NCBI GenBank assembly: GCA_023388175.1
Contig: JAEWGT010000011.1
Location: 248,001 to 312,000, forward strand
Reading direction: 5' to 3'
DNA: 64,000 bases
Source: Pseudomonadota bacterium
GTDB taxonomy: Bacteria > Pseudomonadota > Alphaproteobacteria > Rhizobiales > Devosiaceae
Positions 43,521 to 52,363 of the stretch are shown here, piece by piece (positions within the stretch are counted from its first letter, which is position 1; each line of letters opens with the position of its first letter). Below the pieces are notes generated by a model, which made no database searches, was not told the DNA's origin, and was given only the letters and a program-made list of their open reading frames with translations. Position numbers and translations under genes: made by a program.

Positions 43521-44481
43521 TCGTGCCATGATCGAGGTGCGCAACCTCACTGTCGACTATGTCGGCGAAAACTCCGTCGCCCGCGCCGTCAACGGCATCG
43601 ACTTTGAAATCCGCGAAGGAGAGGCCTTTGGTCTGGCCGGAGAAAGCGGCTGCGGTAAATCCACCGTCGCCTTCGCCCTGGCGCGGCTCACCCGTTTGCC
43701 CGGCCTTGTCTCCGGCGGCCAGGTGCGGCTTCATGGCGAAGATGTGCTCAAATTCGACAAGGCGCGTCTGAAAGCCTATCGCTGGAACGAGGTCAGCTTC
43801 GTCTTCCAGTCGGCGATGAATGCGCTCAACCCGGTCATTCCGGTGTCCGAGCAGATCACCGACGTCATTCACACGCACCAACCCGAATTGGGCAATGACG
43901 GAGCGCGGGCCAAAGCGGTGGAATTGTTCGAGCTGGTTGGCATTCCGCCGCGCCGGCTCGACGATTACCCGCATCAGTTTTCGGGCGGCATGCGGCAGCG
44001 CATCTGCATTGCCATCGCCCTGGCGCTGAGCCCAAAGCTCATCATCATGGATGAGCCAACCACCGCCCTCGACGTCGTGGTGCAGCGCGACATCATTGAA
44101 CAGATCGTGGAATTGAAAGCTCGTCTTGGCTTCTCGGTGCTCTTCATCACCCATGACCTGGGCCTGATGATCGAATTCTGCGACCGTATCGGGGTCATGT
44201 ATTCGGGCGAACTGGTGGAAGTGGCGCCCGCCGAATCCATCCTCACAGATCCCCAGCATCCCTATACGCGGGCGCTGGGTAACAGTTTCCCGCCCCTCAC
44301 CGGGCCGCGCGAGCGGCTCGAAGGCATTCCGGGAACGCCGCCCGACCTGCGCTCCCTGCCGCAGGGCTGCCGCTTCGCCCCACGCTGCCCACATGCCATG
44401 GATGTGTGCCGCGCCGTTGCGCCCGAGCTGCGCTATTACCCCCAACACCGGAGCGAGGCCGCATGTCACTTGCTGAACTAG
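43510..44481 (+). CDS. Peptide/oligosaccharide ABC transporter ATPase (DppD type)
   Basis: A 323-residue ATPase. Walker A GESGCGKS at 44-51, Q-loop VFQSAMNALNPV, signature FSGGMRQR, Walker B LIIMDEP, switch histidine in ITHDLGLM. The C-terminal oligopeptide-type extension holds Cys residues (GCRFAPRCPHAMDVC) that could bind an iron-sulfur cluster, as in DppD. It forms the ATPase heterodimer with the following gene, which it overlaps. Confidence 0.94.
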   Translation: MSSDRAMIEVRNLTVDYVGENSVARAVNGIDFEIREGEAFGLAGESGCGKSTVAFALARLTRLPGLVSGGQVRLHGEDVLKFDKARLKAYRWNEVSFVFQSAMNALNPVIPVSEQITDVIHTHQPELGNDGARAKAVELFELVGIPPRRLDDYPHQFSGGMRQRICIAIALALSPKLIIMDEPTTALDVVVQRDIIEQIVELKARLGFSVLFITHDLGLMIEFCDRIGVMYSGELVEVAPAESILTDPQHPYTRALGNSFPPLTGPRERLEGIPGTPPDLRSLPQGCRFAPRCPHAMDVCRAVAPELRYYPQHRSEAACHLLN

Positions 44482-45476
44482 ACGCCCCCGCCATGAACCA
44501 GATCACAGATGCGCCCGTGATCGAAATGGACAATGTCGACAAGGAATTCATCCTTGGCGGCGCATTCCTCAACCAGACTTATCTGAAGGCGCTTTCGGGC
44601 ATCGCGCTGAAGCTGGTGCGGGGCCGGGCGCTGGCTCTGGTCGGCGAGTCCGGCTCGGGAAAATCCACCTGCGCCCGCATGGTGGCGGGTGCCTACGAGC
44701 CAACGGGCGGCTCTATTCGTTTTCACGGCGAGGACATTGCCCAGTTCAGAGGCCAGCGCCTGCAACGCTATCGCTCGCAGGTGCAGATGGTATTTCAGGA
44801 CCCATTCGGATCCCTCAACCCGACCCAATCCATAGGTTACCACCTCGAACGCCCGTTGCGCCTGCACAGGCCTGATCTCAAGGGCAAGAAGGCCATTGAG
44901 GCGGAAATGCTGAGCCTTCTGGAAAGTGTGGGCCTGCGGCCCGCCGCGGACTACCTGAAACGCCGTCCACACGAGCTTTCCGGCGGACAGCGCCAGCGTG
45001 TCGCCATTGCGCGCGCGCTGTCGGTGCAGCCCGAAGTCCTGCTGGCCGACGAGCCCACATCCATGCTGGACGTGTCGGTGCGGCTGGGTATCCTCAACCT
45101 GCTTGAGGACCTGAAACGGCAGCGCAATCTCGCCGCGCTCTACATCACCCACGACATTGCTACCGCCCGCTATTTCGCCGAGGACACGGCGGTCATGTAT
45201 GCGGGGCATCTGGTGGAGCAGGGGCCGAGCCAGGAAATCACCGACAATCCCCGCCACCCCTATACCCAGCTGCTGATCGAGGCCGTACCCAATCCGAACC
45301 GCAAGATCGCGACGACGCGGACAAGACGGGCGGCCGATATTCCGCTTTGGACCCGTGACAGCCGGGGATGCCCATTCGTATCGCGCTGCCCGCGGGCGAC
45401 GCCAATCTGTTCGGAGACCATGCCCGGCCCAACCGATGTTGGGTCAGGCCATTATGTGCGGTGTCACAATCTCTAG
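44463..45476 (+). CDS. Peptide/oligosaccharide ABC transporter ATPase (DppF type)
   Basis: A 337-residue ATPase. Walker A GESGSGKS at 61-68, Q-loop MVFQDPFGSLNPTQS, signature LSGGQRQR, Walker B VLLADEPTSMLDVSVR, switch ITHDIATA, and a C-terminal Cys-containing extension (SRGCPFVSRCPRATPIC). ATG 44463 has GAGG about five bases upstream and overlaps the DppD gene by 19 bp; ATG 44493 is an alternative. It completes the LacI-SBP-B-C-D-F operon and ends 5 bp before the convergent codA stop. Confidence 0.94.
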   Translation: MSLAELDAPAMNQITDAPVIEMDNVDKEFILGGAFLNQTYLKALSGIALKLVRGRALALVGESGSGKSTCARMVAGAYEPTGGSIRFHGEDIAQFRGQRLQRYRSQVQMVFQDPFGSLNPTQSIGYHLERPLRLHRPDLKGKKAIEAEMLSLLESVGLRPAADYLKRRPHELSGGQRQRVAIARALSVQPEVLLADEPTSMLDVSVRLGILNLLEDLKRQRNLAALYITHDIATARYFAEDTAVMYAGHLVEQGPSQEITDNPRHPYTQLLIEAVPNPNRKIATTRTRRAADIPLWTRDSRGCPFVSRCPRATPICSETMPGPTDVGSGHYVRCHNL

Positions 45477-45481
45477 CGCCG

Positions 45482-46765
45482 CTATTGCGGGCCGACCCGT
45501 GCGGCGTCGATGCTGGCGGGGCGGCCGGGGAGCGAGAGGGCGCTTTCCCGGCGCGGGGCGCTGGCGATGACTTTGCCGGACTTGATGACCTTGAGGCGTG
45601 TGGCCTTGAGCCGAATGGCCTCAATGGGATCAGTTGCCTGGAGCAGAACCATGTCTGCCTTGTTACCCACCTCGATGCCGTAGCCATCAAGGTGCATGAT
45701 CTTTGCAGGCCCGGTGGTGACGGCCTCGAAGCATTGGCGCATGGCGTCGCGGCTGGTCATCTGCGCGACATGCAGGCCCATCGAGGCGACCTCAAGCATG
45801 TCGCCCATGCCGAGCGAGTACCATGGGTCCATGACACAATCGTGCCCGAAGGCGCAGGTGATGCCGTATTTGAGCATTTCGGGAATGCGCGTCATGCCGC
45901 GGCGCTTGGGATAGGTGTCGTGGCGGCCCTGAATGCCGATATTGATCAAGGGGTTGGCGGTGGCGCTCACTTCGGCTTCTGCGATCAGCGGCAGGAGCTT
46001 GCTGACATAGTAATTGTCCATGGAGTGCATGGAGGTCAGGTGCGAGCCATTCACCCTGCCGTGGAGGCCAAGGCGCTGGGTTTCATAGGCCAGCGTCTCG
46101 ATGTGGCGTGACATGGGATCGTCGGTCTCGTCGCAATGCAGGTCAACCAGCAAGCCGCGCTCAGCCGCGATTTCGCAGAGTGCGGTCACGCTGGCAGCAC
46201 CATCAGCCATGGTGCGCTCGAAATGGGGAATACCCCCGACCACGTCGACGCCCATGTCGAGCGCGCGATTGAGCAGGTCGATGGCGCCGGGAAAACGGAA
46301 ATAGCCGTCCTGGGGAAAAGCCACCAATTGCAGGTCGATATAGGGTGCGACCTGCCTTCTGACTTCGAGCAGCGCTTCGACTCCGAGCAGGCGGGTATCG
46401 CAGATATCGACATGCGTGCGGATGGCGAGCAGCCCTTGTGAGACGGCAAGATCGCAATAGTCGAGCGCGCGTTGGATCACCGCCTCATGGGTCAGCAGCG
46501 GCTTGAGTTCGCCCCAGATCTGGATGCCCTCGAGCAGCAGCCCGCTTTCATTATAGCGGGGCTGGCCGAGCGAGAGCGTGGCATCCATGTGAAAATGGGT
46601 GTCGACGAAGGGCGGCGAGACCAACTGGCCGGACGCGTCGATGATCTCGCCGGCCTCACCCGCAAGATTGGGCTCAATGGCGGCGATACGGCCATTCTGG
46701 ATACCGATGCCGATGCCGGTGCGGCCGTCGGGGAGACTGGCGTTTGTGATCTTGAGGTCGAACAT
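45482..46765 (-). CDS. codA: Cytosine deaminase
   Basis: A 427-residue amidohydrolase, the same length as E. coli CodA. Metal ligands: H57/H59 in VDTHFHMD, H210 with catalytic E213 in HCDETDD, the later histidine in GSHLTSMHSM, and the aspartate in FGHDCVMDPWY. Family-specific stretches RTHVDICD, LQLVAFPQDGY, GGIPHFE and GRHDTYPKRRGMTR match CodA closely. It deaminates cytosine to uracil and ammonia. The start is ATG 46765, 14 bp after the transporter permease stop; an upstream in-frame ATG would overlap that gene. Placement at the end of a BMP-type nucleoside ABC operon suggests salvage of imported pyrimidines. Confidence 0.92.
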   Translation of the reverse strand: MFDLKITNASLPDGRTGIGIGIQNGRIAAIEPNLAGEAGEIIDASGQLVSPPFVDTHFHMDATLSLGQPRYNESGLLLEGIQIWGELKPLLTHEAVIQRALDYCDLAVSQGLLAIRTHVDICDTRLLGVEALLEVRRQVAPYIDLQLVAFPQDGYFRFPGAIDLLNRALDMGVDVVGGIPHFERTMADGAASVTALCEIAAERGLLVDLHCDETDDPMSRHIETLAYETQRLGLHGRVNGSHLTSMHSMDNYYVSKLLPLIAEAEVSATANPLINIGIQGRHDTYPKRRGMTRIPEMLKYGITCAFGHDCVMDPWYSLGMGDMLEVASMGLHVAQMTSRDAMRQCFEAVTTGPAKIMHLDGYGIEVGNKADMVLLQATDPIEAIRLKATRLKVIKSGKVIASAPRRESALSLPGRPASIDAARVGPQ

Positions 46766-46779
46766 TTCGTATCTCTGAT

Positions 46780-47727
46780 TTAGTGCCGCTGGCCCTTGGT
46801 CCATGGCTGGAGCAGGGCGCGGGGATAGTCTGCCTTGCGGGCGACCAGCACCAGCGCAAGTATGGAAAGAAGATAAGGCAGCATGAGGAAAACCTGGCCG
46901 GGCACGACCTGGCCGATCTCAGCCTGCAGGCGGATCTGGAAGGCGTCGAACGCGCCGAACAGTAGAGCGCCCAGTAGCGCTTTGCCCGGCTGCCAGGAGG
47001 CGAACACCACCAGAGCAATGCAAATCCAGCCGCGCCCATTGACCATGCCGAAGAAGAAGGCATCGAAGGCCGACATGGTGAGGAAGGCGCCGCCCAGAGC
47101 CATCAGTGCCGAACCGGCGACGACCGCGCCGATGCGCAGGGCGCGGACGGACAGGCCCTGGGCTTCGACCGATGCCGGATTGTCGCCCACGGCGCGAATG
47201 GCGAGGCCGAGCGGGGTGCGATAGAGCACGAAGGCAACCACTGCGACGAAGGCCAGGGCCAGCCAGGTGAACGGTGTCTGAACAAAAAGTGCCGGACCCA
47301 GGAACGGCAGATCGGAGAGAACCGGAATGTTGACCGGCTGAAAGGCGGTGATGCGCGGCGGCGAGGTCACGCTGGGTAATGCGGTGCGGTAGGTGAAATA
47401 GCTGACGCTGGTGGCGAGCAGGGTAATGCCGATTCCCGAAACATGCTGGGAAAGGCCGAGAATGACGGTCAGGAAGGCATGGATCAGGCCGAACGCCGCC
47501 CCGGCCAAAGCGGCGATGAGCACGCCGCCCCACAGACCCGCGCCGAGATAGACGGCAAGCCATCCGGCCATGGCCCCTGCAACGAAAATGCCCTCGATGC
47601 CGAGGTTCAGCACGCCGGCGCGTTCGCAGATCAGCGCGCCGAGCACGCCGAAAATCAGCGGCGTGGCGATGCGCATGGCGGCGGCCCAGAAATTGGCGGA
47701 GCTGAAGATGTCGAGCAACACGTCCAT
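46780..47727 (-). CDS. Nucleoside-type ABC transporter permease (NupQ/YufQ-like)
   Basis: A 315-residue permease of the branched-chain/ribose/nucleoside class with about eight helices. LIFGVLGALICERAGVLNLGIEGIFVAGAM (20-50) is the characteristic motif of BMP-linked permeases, followed by RTPLGLAIRAVGDNPASVEAQGLSVRALR (the coupling region). It heterodimerises with the 357-residue permease encoded 3 bp upstream in the operon. The downstream codA gene is 14 bp away. Confidence 0.93.
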   Translation of the reverse strand: MDVLLDIFSSANFWAAAMRIATPLIFGVLGALICERAGVLNLGIEGIFVAGAMAGWLAVYLGAGLWGGVLIAALAGAAFGLIHAFLTVILGLSQHVSGIGITLLATSVSYFTYRTALPSVTSPPRITAFQPVNIPVLSDLPFLGPALFVQTPFTWLALAFVAVVAFVLYRTPLGLAIRAVGDNPASVEAQGLSVRALRIGAVVAGSALMALGGAFLTMSAFDAFFFGMVNGRGWICIALVVFASWQPGKALLGALLFGAFDAFQIRLQAEIGQVVPGQVFLMLPYLLSILALVLVARKADYPRALLQPWTKGQRH

Positions 47728-47730
47728 CGC

Positions 47731-48804
47731 TTACGCCTCCACGGGCCGATTGCTGGTAACCACGCGGAAGCGCAGAAAGAAGCTGCCGATGAGCACGCAG
47801 AGCAGCGACAGCGCCACGACAAGATCGGCGATATAGCTGGAAATGCCGGTTGCCCGGCTCATCGAGTCCGCGCCCACGAAAACCGCGGCGATGAAGATGG
47901 CGGCAAGCACCGAGCCGATGGGGGACAGACCCGCCAGCATGGCCACGACAATGCCGGAATAGCCGAAGCCCGGCGAGAGGTCCCCCGAGAGATAGCCCTT
48001 GACGCCAGCGACTTCGCTGACGCCTGCCAGACCGGCAAGTCCGCCCGAGATCAGCGCAACCTTGAGCATGGTGGCATTGACCGGGATGCCGGCGAAACGC
48101 GCAGCGGCTTTGTTCTCGCCCACGGCTTTGACCTCGAAACCAAGCACGGTCTTCTTCACCATGAACCAGAGCAGCAGGGCCGAGACGAGGCCGATGAGCA
48201 AGCCCCAGTGCATGCGGAGGCGCGGGATCAGTTTGTCGAATTTCGATTCCGCCACAAGCGGCACGGATTGTGGCCAGCCCATTGCCAGGGGATCTTTGAG
48301 CGGGCCTTCGATCAGCATCTGGACGAAAAGGATGACGACGAAATTGAGCAGCAGGGTGATGACCACTTCATCGGCCCCGAAGCGCTGTTTGAGCAGGGCC
48401 GGGACCACCATCATCAGACCCCCGGCGAGGAAACCGGCAATCAGAATGGCCGGGATCATGAGCGGGGCGGGCAATTGCAGAAAGCCGGAGCCGACCAGAA
48501 CGGCGGCGAGCGCGCCCATGTAGAGCTGTCCTTCGGCGCCGATATTCCAGAGACGCGCACGAAAGGCGATGGCGGCGGCAAGGCCGGTGAGAATGAGCGG
48601 GGTGGCGCGATTAAGCGTTTCGGACAGCGCGAACATCGAGCCGAACGCGCCCTGAGCCATCAGAAGATAGGCTTCGAACGGATTGCGGCCTGCCGCCATG
48701 ACGGGAATGGCGATGATCAAAAGCGCGACAAGGCCGGAGGCCAGCGAGACGGCAAGCCGAAGACCGACGGGTGCATCCTGGCGGGGTTCAAGCCGGATGG
48801 TCAT
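47731..48804 (-). CDS. Nucleoside-type ABC transporter permease (NupP/YufP-like)
   Basis: A 357-residue permease with about ten helices. PLILTGLAAAIAFRARLWNIGAEGQLYMGAL near 70-100 and VKAVGENKAAARFAGIPVNATMLKVALISGGLAGLAG are the family motifs shared with simple sugar/nucleoside exporters of the BMP class. It overlaps the ATPase gene by 4 bp (ATGA) and is followed 3 bp later by the second permease. Confidence 0.93.
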   Translation of the reverse strand: MTIRLEPRQDAPVGLRLAVSLASGLVALLIIAIPVMAAGRNPFEAYLLMAQGAFGSMFALSETLNRATPLILTGLAAAIAFRARLWNIGAEGQLYMGALAAVLVGSGFLQLPAPLMIPAILIAGFLAGGLMMVVPALLKQRFGADEVVITLLLNFVVILFVQMLIEGPLKDPLAMGWPQSVPLVAESKFDKLIPRLRMHWGLLIGLVSALLLWFMVKKTVLGFEVKAVGENKAAARFAGIPVNATMLKVALISGGLAGLAGVSEVAGVKGYLSGDLSPGFGYSGIVVAMLAGLSPIGSVLAAIFIAAVFVGADSMSRATGISSYIADLVVALSLLCVLIGSFFLRFRVVTSNRPVEA

Positions 48805-50348
48805 GAGGCGATCACCTCGCGTGTATGGGTTTGTCCGGCCATGAGCAGGCCGATGGTGCCACGATCAAGGGTCTCGCTGGGCCCGGCATCGACAACCTCA
48901 CCGGCATGAATGACGAGAAAGCGGTCGGCGAGGGTAAAGAGCTCATCGAGGTCTTCGGAAATCACCAGCACGGCAGCGCCCCGGTCGCGGGCGGCGAGAA
49001 TCCGCCGATGCACTTCGCCCTGCGCACCGATATCGAGGCCGCGTGTGGGCTGATTGGCGAGGATGACCCGGGGTTCACGTTCGAGCACGCGGGCGAGAAT
49101 GAGCTTTTGCACATTGCCGCCCGAAAGCAGGCGCGCTTCGGCGTCCGGGCCGGGACAGCGCACATCATAGGCGGCGATGGCGCGTTCGGCGCGCGCGCGC
49201 ATGGCGCTGCGGTCGAGCAGGCCGAATTTGGACAAGCCTGGGGAGCGGATATCTTCGATGGTGATATTGTCGGCCACGCTCATCGTGCCGACAACGCCAT
49301 CATGCTGGCGGTCTTCCGGCATGCGGGCAACACCGCGCTCGACCAGGTCGCGCGGGTTGGCGCGGGTGATCGGGGCGCCGAACAGTGTCAGCGTGCCGCT
49401 GGCGGGCACGTCGAGCCCGGAAATCAAAGCGGCAACGCCGGTCTGGCCATTGCCCGAGACGCCGGCCAGCGCGACGACCTCTCCCGCGCGCAGGACGAAA
49501 GAGACATCGCGCAGGGCCGTATGTTGGCCCGCCCTGCCAAGACTGACATGGGCGAAGCTGAGCAGGGTTTCCCCCGGATTGCCCCCGCTGCGTTTGACCT
49601 CGGCGATGGCCTTGCCGACCATCAGGTCGGCAATGGCGCGCCGGTCTGCTTCGGCGGTAACAAGTTCGCCCGCCTTTCGGCCGCCGCGCAGCACCATGAT
49701 GCGATGGGAGACGGAGAGCACTTCCCCCAGCTTGTGGGAGATGAAAATGACGCCCAGCCCATTGGCGGCGAGGCGACGAAGGACGGTGAACAGACCTTCG
49801 GCCTCCTGCGGCGTCAGGACGGCGGTGGGCTCGTCGAGAATGAGTACCCTTGCGTCCCGATAGAGCGCCTTGAGGATTTCGACGCGCTGTTTCTCGCCCA
49901 CGGTGAGGCCATCGACGCGGCGGTCGAGATCGACCTCAAGCCCGCTCTCGGCAATGATGCGGGCGATCTTTTCGCGTGCCGCCTTGCGTTGGCCGAAGGA
50001 CAGGAGCGGCTCGGTGCCGAGGCGGATATTGTCGAGGCCCGAGAGATTTTCCGCGAGGGTAAAATGCTGATGCACCATACCGATGCCGGCGCCCAACGCC
50101 GCGCCGGGCGAGCCGGGGGGCAGAACGAGCATGTCGCCGTCTGCGCCGAGCACGCGAACGCTGCCCTCGTCCTGCACATAATGGCCGAAGAGGATGTTCA
50201 TCAGCGTCGTCTTGCCCGCGCCGTTCTCGCCGAGCAATGCGAGAATTTCGCCCTTGTGCAGGTCCAGCGAGATGGCGTCGTTGGCGGTCAGCGCGCCGAA
50301 ACGCTTGGTGATGTTCTGCAGGGAGAGCAGGGGGATGGGATCTGGCAT
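48801..50348 (-). CDS. Nucleoside-type ABC transporter ATPase with two nucleotide-binding domains (NupO-like)
   Basis: A 515-residue double ATPase. First domain: Walker A GENGAGKT at 40-47, signature-like LTVGEKQR (weak LSGGQ), Walker B VLILDEPTAVLTPQEA. Second domain: degenerate Walker A GVSGNGQT, signature LLSGGNVQK, and VILANQPTRGLDIGA with Gln in place of the Walker B glutamate region, as is usual for RbsA/MglA/NupO-type subunits. It energises the two permeases downstream. Between it and the upstream binding-protein gene lie two GC-rich hairpins. Confidence 0.93.
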   Translation of the reverse strand: MPDPIPLLSLQNITKRFGALTANDAISLDLHKGEILALLGENGAGKTTLMNILFGHYVQDEGSVRVLGADGDMLVLPPGSPGAALGAGIGMVHQHFTLAENLSGLDNIRLGTEPLLSFGQRKAAREKIARIIAESGLEVDLDRRVDGLTVGEKQRVEILKALYRDARVLILDEPTAVLTPQEAEGLFTVLRRLAANGLGVIFISHKLGEVLSVSHRIMVLRGGRKAGELVTAEADRRAIADLMVGKAIAEVKRSGGNPGETLLSFAHVSLGRAGQHTALRDVSFVLRAGEVVALAGVSGNGQTGVAALISGLDVPASGTLTLFGAPITRANPRDLVERGVARMPEDRQHDGVVGTMSVADNITIEDIRSPGLSKFGLLDRSAMRARAERAIAAYDVRCPGPDAEARLLSGGNVQKLILARVLEREPRVILANQPTRGLDIGAQGEVHRRILAARDRGAAVLVISEDLDELFTLADRFLVIHAGEVVDAGPSETLDRGTIGLLMAGQTHTREVIAS

Positions 50349-50392
50349 GGTCTCCTGCTCCAGAGGTTTGGTGGAAGAGTGCCCCCACCTAA

Positions 50393-50414
50393 CCTCCCCC
50401 TGAAAAGGGGGAGG
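50393..50414. repeat. CCTCCCCC/GGGGGAGG hairpin repeat, copy 1
   Basis: A perfect 8-bp stem around TGAAAA. The wording (CCTCCCC...GGGGAGG between operon genes) resembles copy 2 at 62323-62349 and the small GC-rich palindromes common in Hyphomicrobiales genomes. Together with 50464-50480 it sits between the binding-protein gene and the ATPase gene of the BMP transporter. Confidence 0.65.
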
Positions 50415-50463
50415 GACAATATCGAGTAACGCGCTGGCTTGCGGTTAGCGCCGAAGCCGCTTC

Positions 50464-50480
50464 TCCCCTGGTTCAGGGGA
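50464..50480 (-). terminator. Hairpin directly after the BMP binding-protein gene
   Basis: TCCCCTG (50464-50470) pairs with CAGGGGA (50474-50480) around GTT, starting 8 bp after the binding-protein stop on the minus strand. With the second hairpin at 50393-50414 it forms a tandem structure likely to protect the binding-protein mRNA end or attenuate read-through. Confidence 0.55.
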
Positions 50481-50488
50481 AAGTTGGG

Positions 50489-51475
50489 TTACTGGCTCGA
50501 GGTCGGCTCGCTGTCGTTGATTTCGACCACGAAAGACTTGTCGAGGATGGAGGCTTCGACGGCCTTTGCGGCGGCAACGGCTTCCGGCCCGGCCAATTCC
50601 TCATCGACGACGAGGCTGCCGCCACCATATTCCATGAAGGCGTAAATGCCGTAGTCGGACGCGGTAAAGGCACCGGCCTTAACATCGGCAATGGCCTGAT
50701 CGATCATCGGCGCGCCATGCCAGAGAGCGGAGGCGAGGATGGTGCCGGGGTAATCGGCGGCCGTGTCGATGACGTTACCGATAGCGAAGATTCCACGCTC
50801 CTTGGCGGCGTCGGACACGCCAAAGCGTTCGGCATAGAGAATGTCTGCGCCCGCATCGACCATGGCAAAGGCGGTTTCCTTCGCCTTCGGCGGATCGTAC
50901 CAGGAGTTGATGAAGCTGACCGAGAAAGTCACGTCAGCATTCACCGAAAGCGCGCCTGCCATGAAGGCATGCATAAGCCGGTTCACTTCCGGAATGGCGT
51001 AGCCACCGACCATGCCGATCTTGTCAGTTTCGGTCTTCATGCCCGCGATGATACCGGTGAGGTAGCTCGGCTCATGAATGAAATTATCGAAGGTGGCGAA
51101 GTTCGGCTCCACCGGGGGCAGCGACGAGCCCATGAGGAAGGCGATCTCAGGATAGTCCGCAGCAACGCCGCGCGCCGGCTGCTCCACACCGAAAGCCTCG
51201 CCAACCATGAGCGCGACGCCCTGTTCGGCATATTCGCGCATGACGCGCTCATAATCGGTATTGGTGATATTTTCCGAATAGACATAGTCGATTTCGCCGC
51301 GCTCTTCGGCAGCGACCAGCGCATTGTGCAATCGGCTTGCCCACTGCTGCTCGACCGGCACCGTCCAGATCGCGGCGACCTTGAGCACGTCCTGCGCCCA
51401 GCTCGCTCCGGTCAATGAAAGCGCGGTGGTAAGGCCCAGTGCCGCGATCATGGTGCGGCGCGTGATATATGACAT
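50489..51475 (-). CDS. BMP-family nucleoside/purine-type ABC binding protein
   Basis: A 328-residue periplasmic protein of the basic membrane protein (BMP/Med, PnrA-like) family. Signal peptide: RRTMIAALGLTTALSLTGASWAQ, with a twin-arginine start but no full Tat consensus. Mature part: VAAIWTVPVEQQWASRLHNAL, YEHPYL-like FDNFIHEPSYLTGIIAGMKTETDKIGMVGGYAIPEVNRLMHAF and INSWYDPPKAKETAFAMVDAGADI. BMP proteins bind purine or pyrimidine nucleosides or related compounds. Linkage to codA favours a pyrimidine base/nucleoside ligand. It heads the BMP-ATPase-permease-permease-codA operon. Confidence 0.92.
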   Translation of the reverse strand: MSYITRRTMIAALGLTTALSLTGASWAQDVLKVAAIWTVPVEQQWASRLHNALVAAEERGEIDYVYSENITNTDYERVMREYAEQGVALMVGEAFGVEQPARGVAADYPEIAFLMGSSLPPVEPNFATFDNFIHEPSYLTGIIAGMKTETDKIGMVGGYAIPEVNRLMHAFMAGALSVNADVTFSVSFINSWYDPPKAKETAFAMVDAGADILYAERFGVSDAAKERGIFAIGNVIDTAADYPGTILASALWHGAPMIDQAIADVKAGAFTASDYGIYAFMEYGGGSLVVDEELAGPEAVAAAKAVEASILDKSFVVEINDSEPTSSQ

Positions 51476-51479
51476 CTCT

Positions 51480-51521
51480 GCATCCCCTATTGCTGTTTTG
51501 TTAGTCGCATCTCCCTATTGC
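51480..51521. repeat. Imperfect direct repeat in the BMP operon leader
   Basis: GCATCCCCTATTGC (51480-51493) recurs as GCATCTCCCTATTGC (51507-51521), one base longer, 27 bp apart, immediately upstream of the BMP gene start. Tandem half-sites for a regulator or a chance duplication are both possible. Confidence 0.45.
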
Positions 51522-51574
51522 CTATCTAGAGGGCGAAAAGTGAGATTGGGAAGGGGCCAAAGGTAGTTTTCCCT

Positions 51575-52363
51575 TTAGACGAAGCGCGGCGCCTCACTCT
51601 GCGCGGCGAGAACCGTGCGGGCGATGTCGACAAAGCCAAGCCCGGCTGGCCGCTCCGAAATCCAACGCGGTTTCACCGGGATGTCTTTGAGAACCGGAAC
51701 GACATTGGCGACGCCAAACGCATTGCGGAAGTAGCCGAACATCGGCGCGTCGTTGCGCGAATCTCCAACAAAGGCGGTGCTGTCAGCGATGTCGCCCGGC
51801 GAGAGCTGCAGCTTTTCCAGGAGGCGCTCGCTCATCGTGCGCTTGTTATACGTGCCGATCCAGGTGTTGATGTGGATTGAACTGATGGCCACGGACGCCC
51901 CAAGCGCGCTGATTTTCCGGGCCAGTGCGGCGATCTCTGCGCTCTTTCGTCCGGAAATGTCTATGGCCACATCGGCCAGTCGGAAGGGCTGATCATGTGC
52001 AAGGCTGAACGTGCCAAGCAGCGGCTCGACGGCGCGCCGGTGCTCGATCTGGCGCCGCATTTGAAGGGCCTCATCCTCCCAGAATTCGGTCGTCACCCTG
52101 CCGTTCTGAAGCGTCATCGTGAACGCCCCGCTTTCACCGATCGCTGCCGCGACGGGCCAGGCCCGCACGATATGTTCACACCAGCCGGCCGAGCCGCCGG
52201 TCACCGGAACCACGGCGATGCCGGCATCGTGCAGATCCCACAGTGCCTGAAAGGTCTGCGGCAGGAGGCGTCCGGCGGTGGTCAGGGTATCGTCGATGTC
52301 GGTAAAAATGTAGCGGACGCCCTGCAGATGTTCCGGCGAGGGCGCAGCACCCTGAAAAGTCAT
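51575..52363 (-). CDS. HAD-superfamily (subclass IIB) phosphatase
   Basis: A 262-residue hydrolase. Motif I FTDIDDTLT (near 20-28) supplies the nucleophilic Asp and acid/base Asp; motif II is in VVPVTGGSAG; a C2-type cap lies in the middle; motif IV FVGDSRNDAPMF binds magnesium. Such proteins dephosphorylate small sugar or polyol phosphates. The start ATG 52363 overlaps the DeoR stop by ATGA, so it is the terminal gene of the ugpBAECQ-deoR operon. Its target might be a product of glycerophosphodiester breakdown, but that is inferred from position only. Confidence 0.87.
   Translation of the reverse strand: MTFQGAAPSPEHLQGVRYIFTDIDDTLTTAGRLLPQTFQALWDLHDAGIAVVPVTGGSAGWCEHIVRAWPVAAAIGESGAFTMTLQNGRVTTEFWEDEALQMRRQIEHRRAVEPLLGTFSLAHDQPFRLADVAIDISGRKSAEIAALARKISALGASVAISSIHINTWIGTYNKRTMSERLLEKLQLSPGDIADSTAFVGDSRNDAPMFGYFRNAFGVANVVPVLKDIPVKPRWISERPAGLGFVDIARTVLAAQSEAPRFV

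Noticed and set aside
48825..50429. A 534-codon plus-strand open frame opposite the BMP ATPase gene
   Set aside because: It lies exactly antisense to a clear double ATPase, is His/Asp/Glu-rich in the way expected from a reverse-complemented GC-rich gene, and has no ribosome site or motif.
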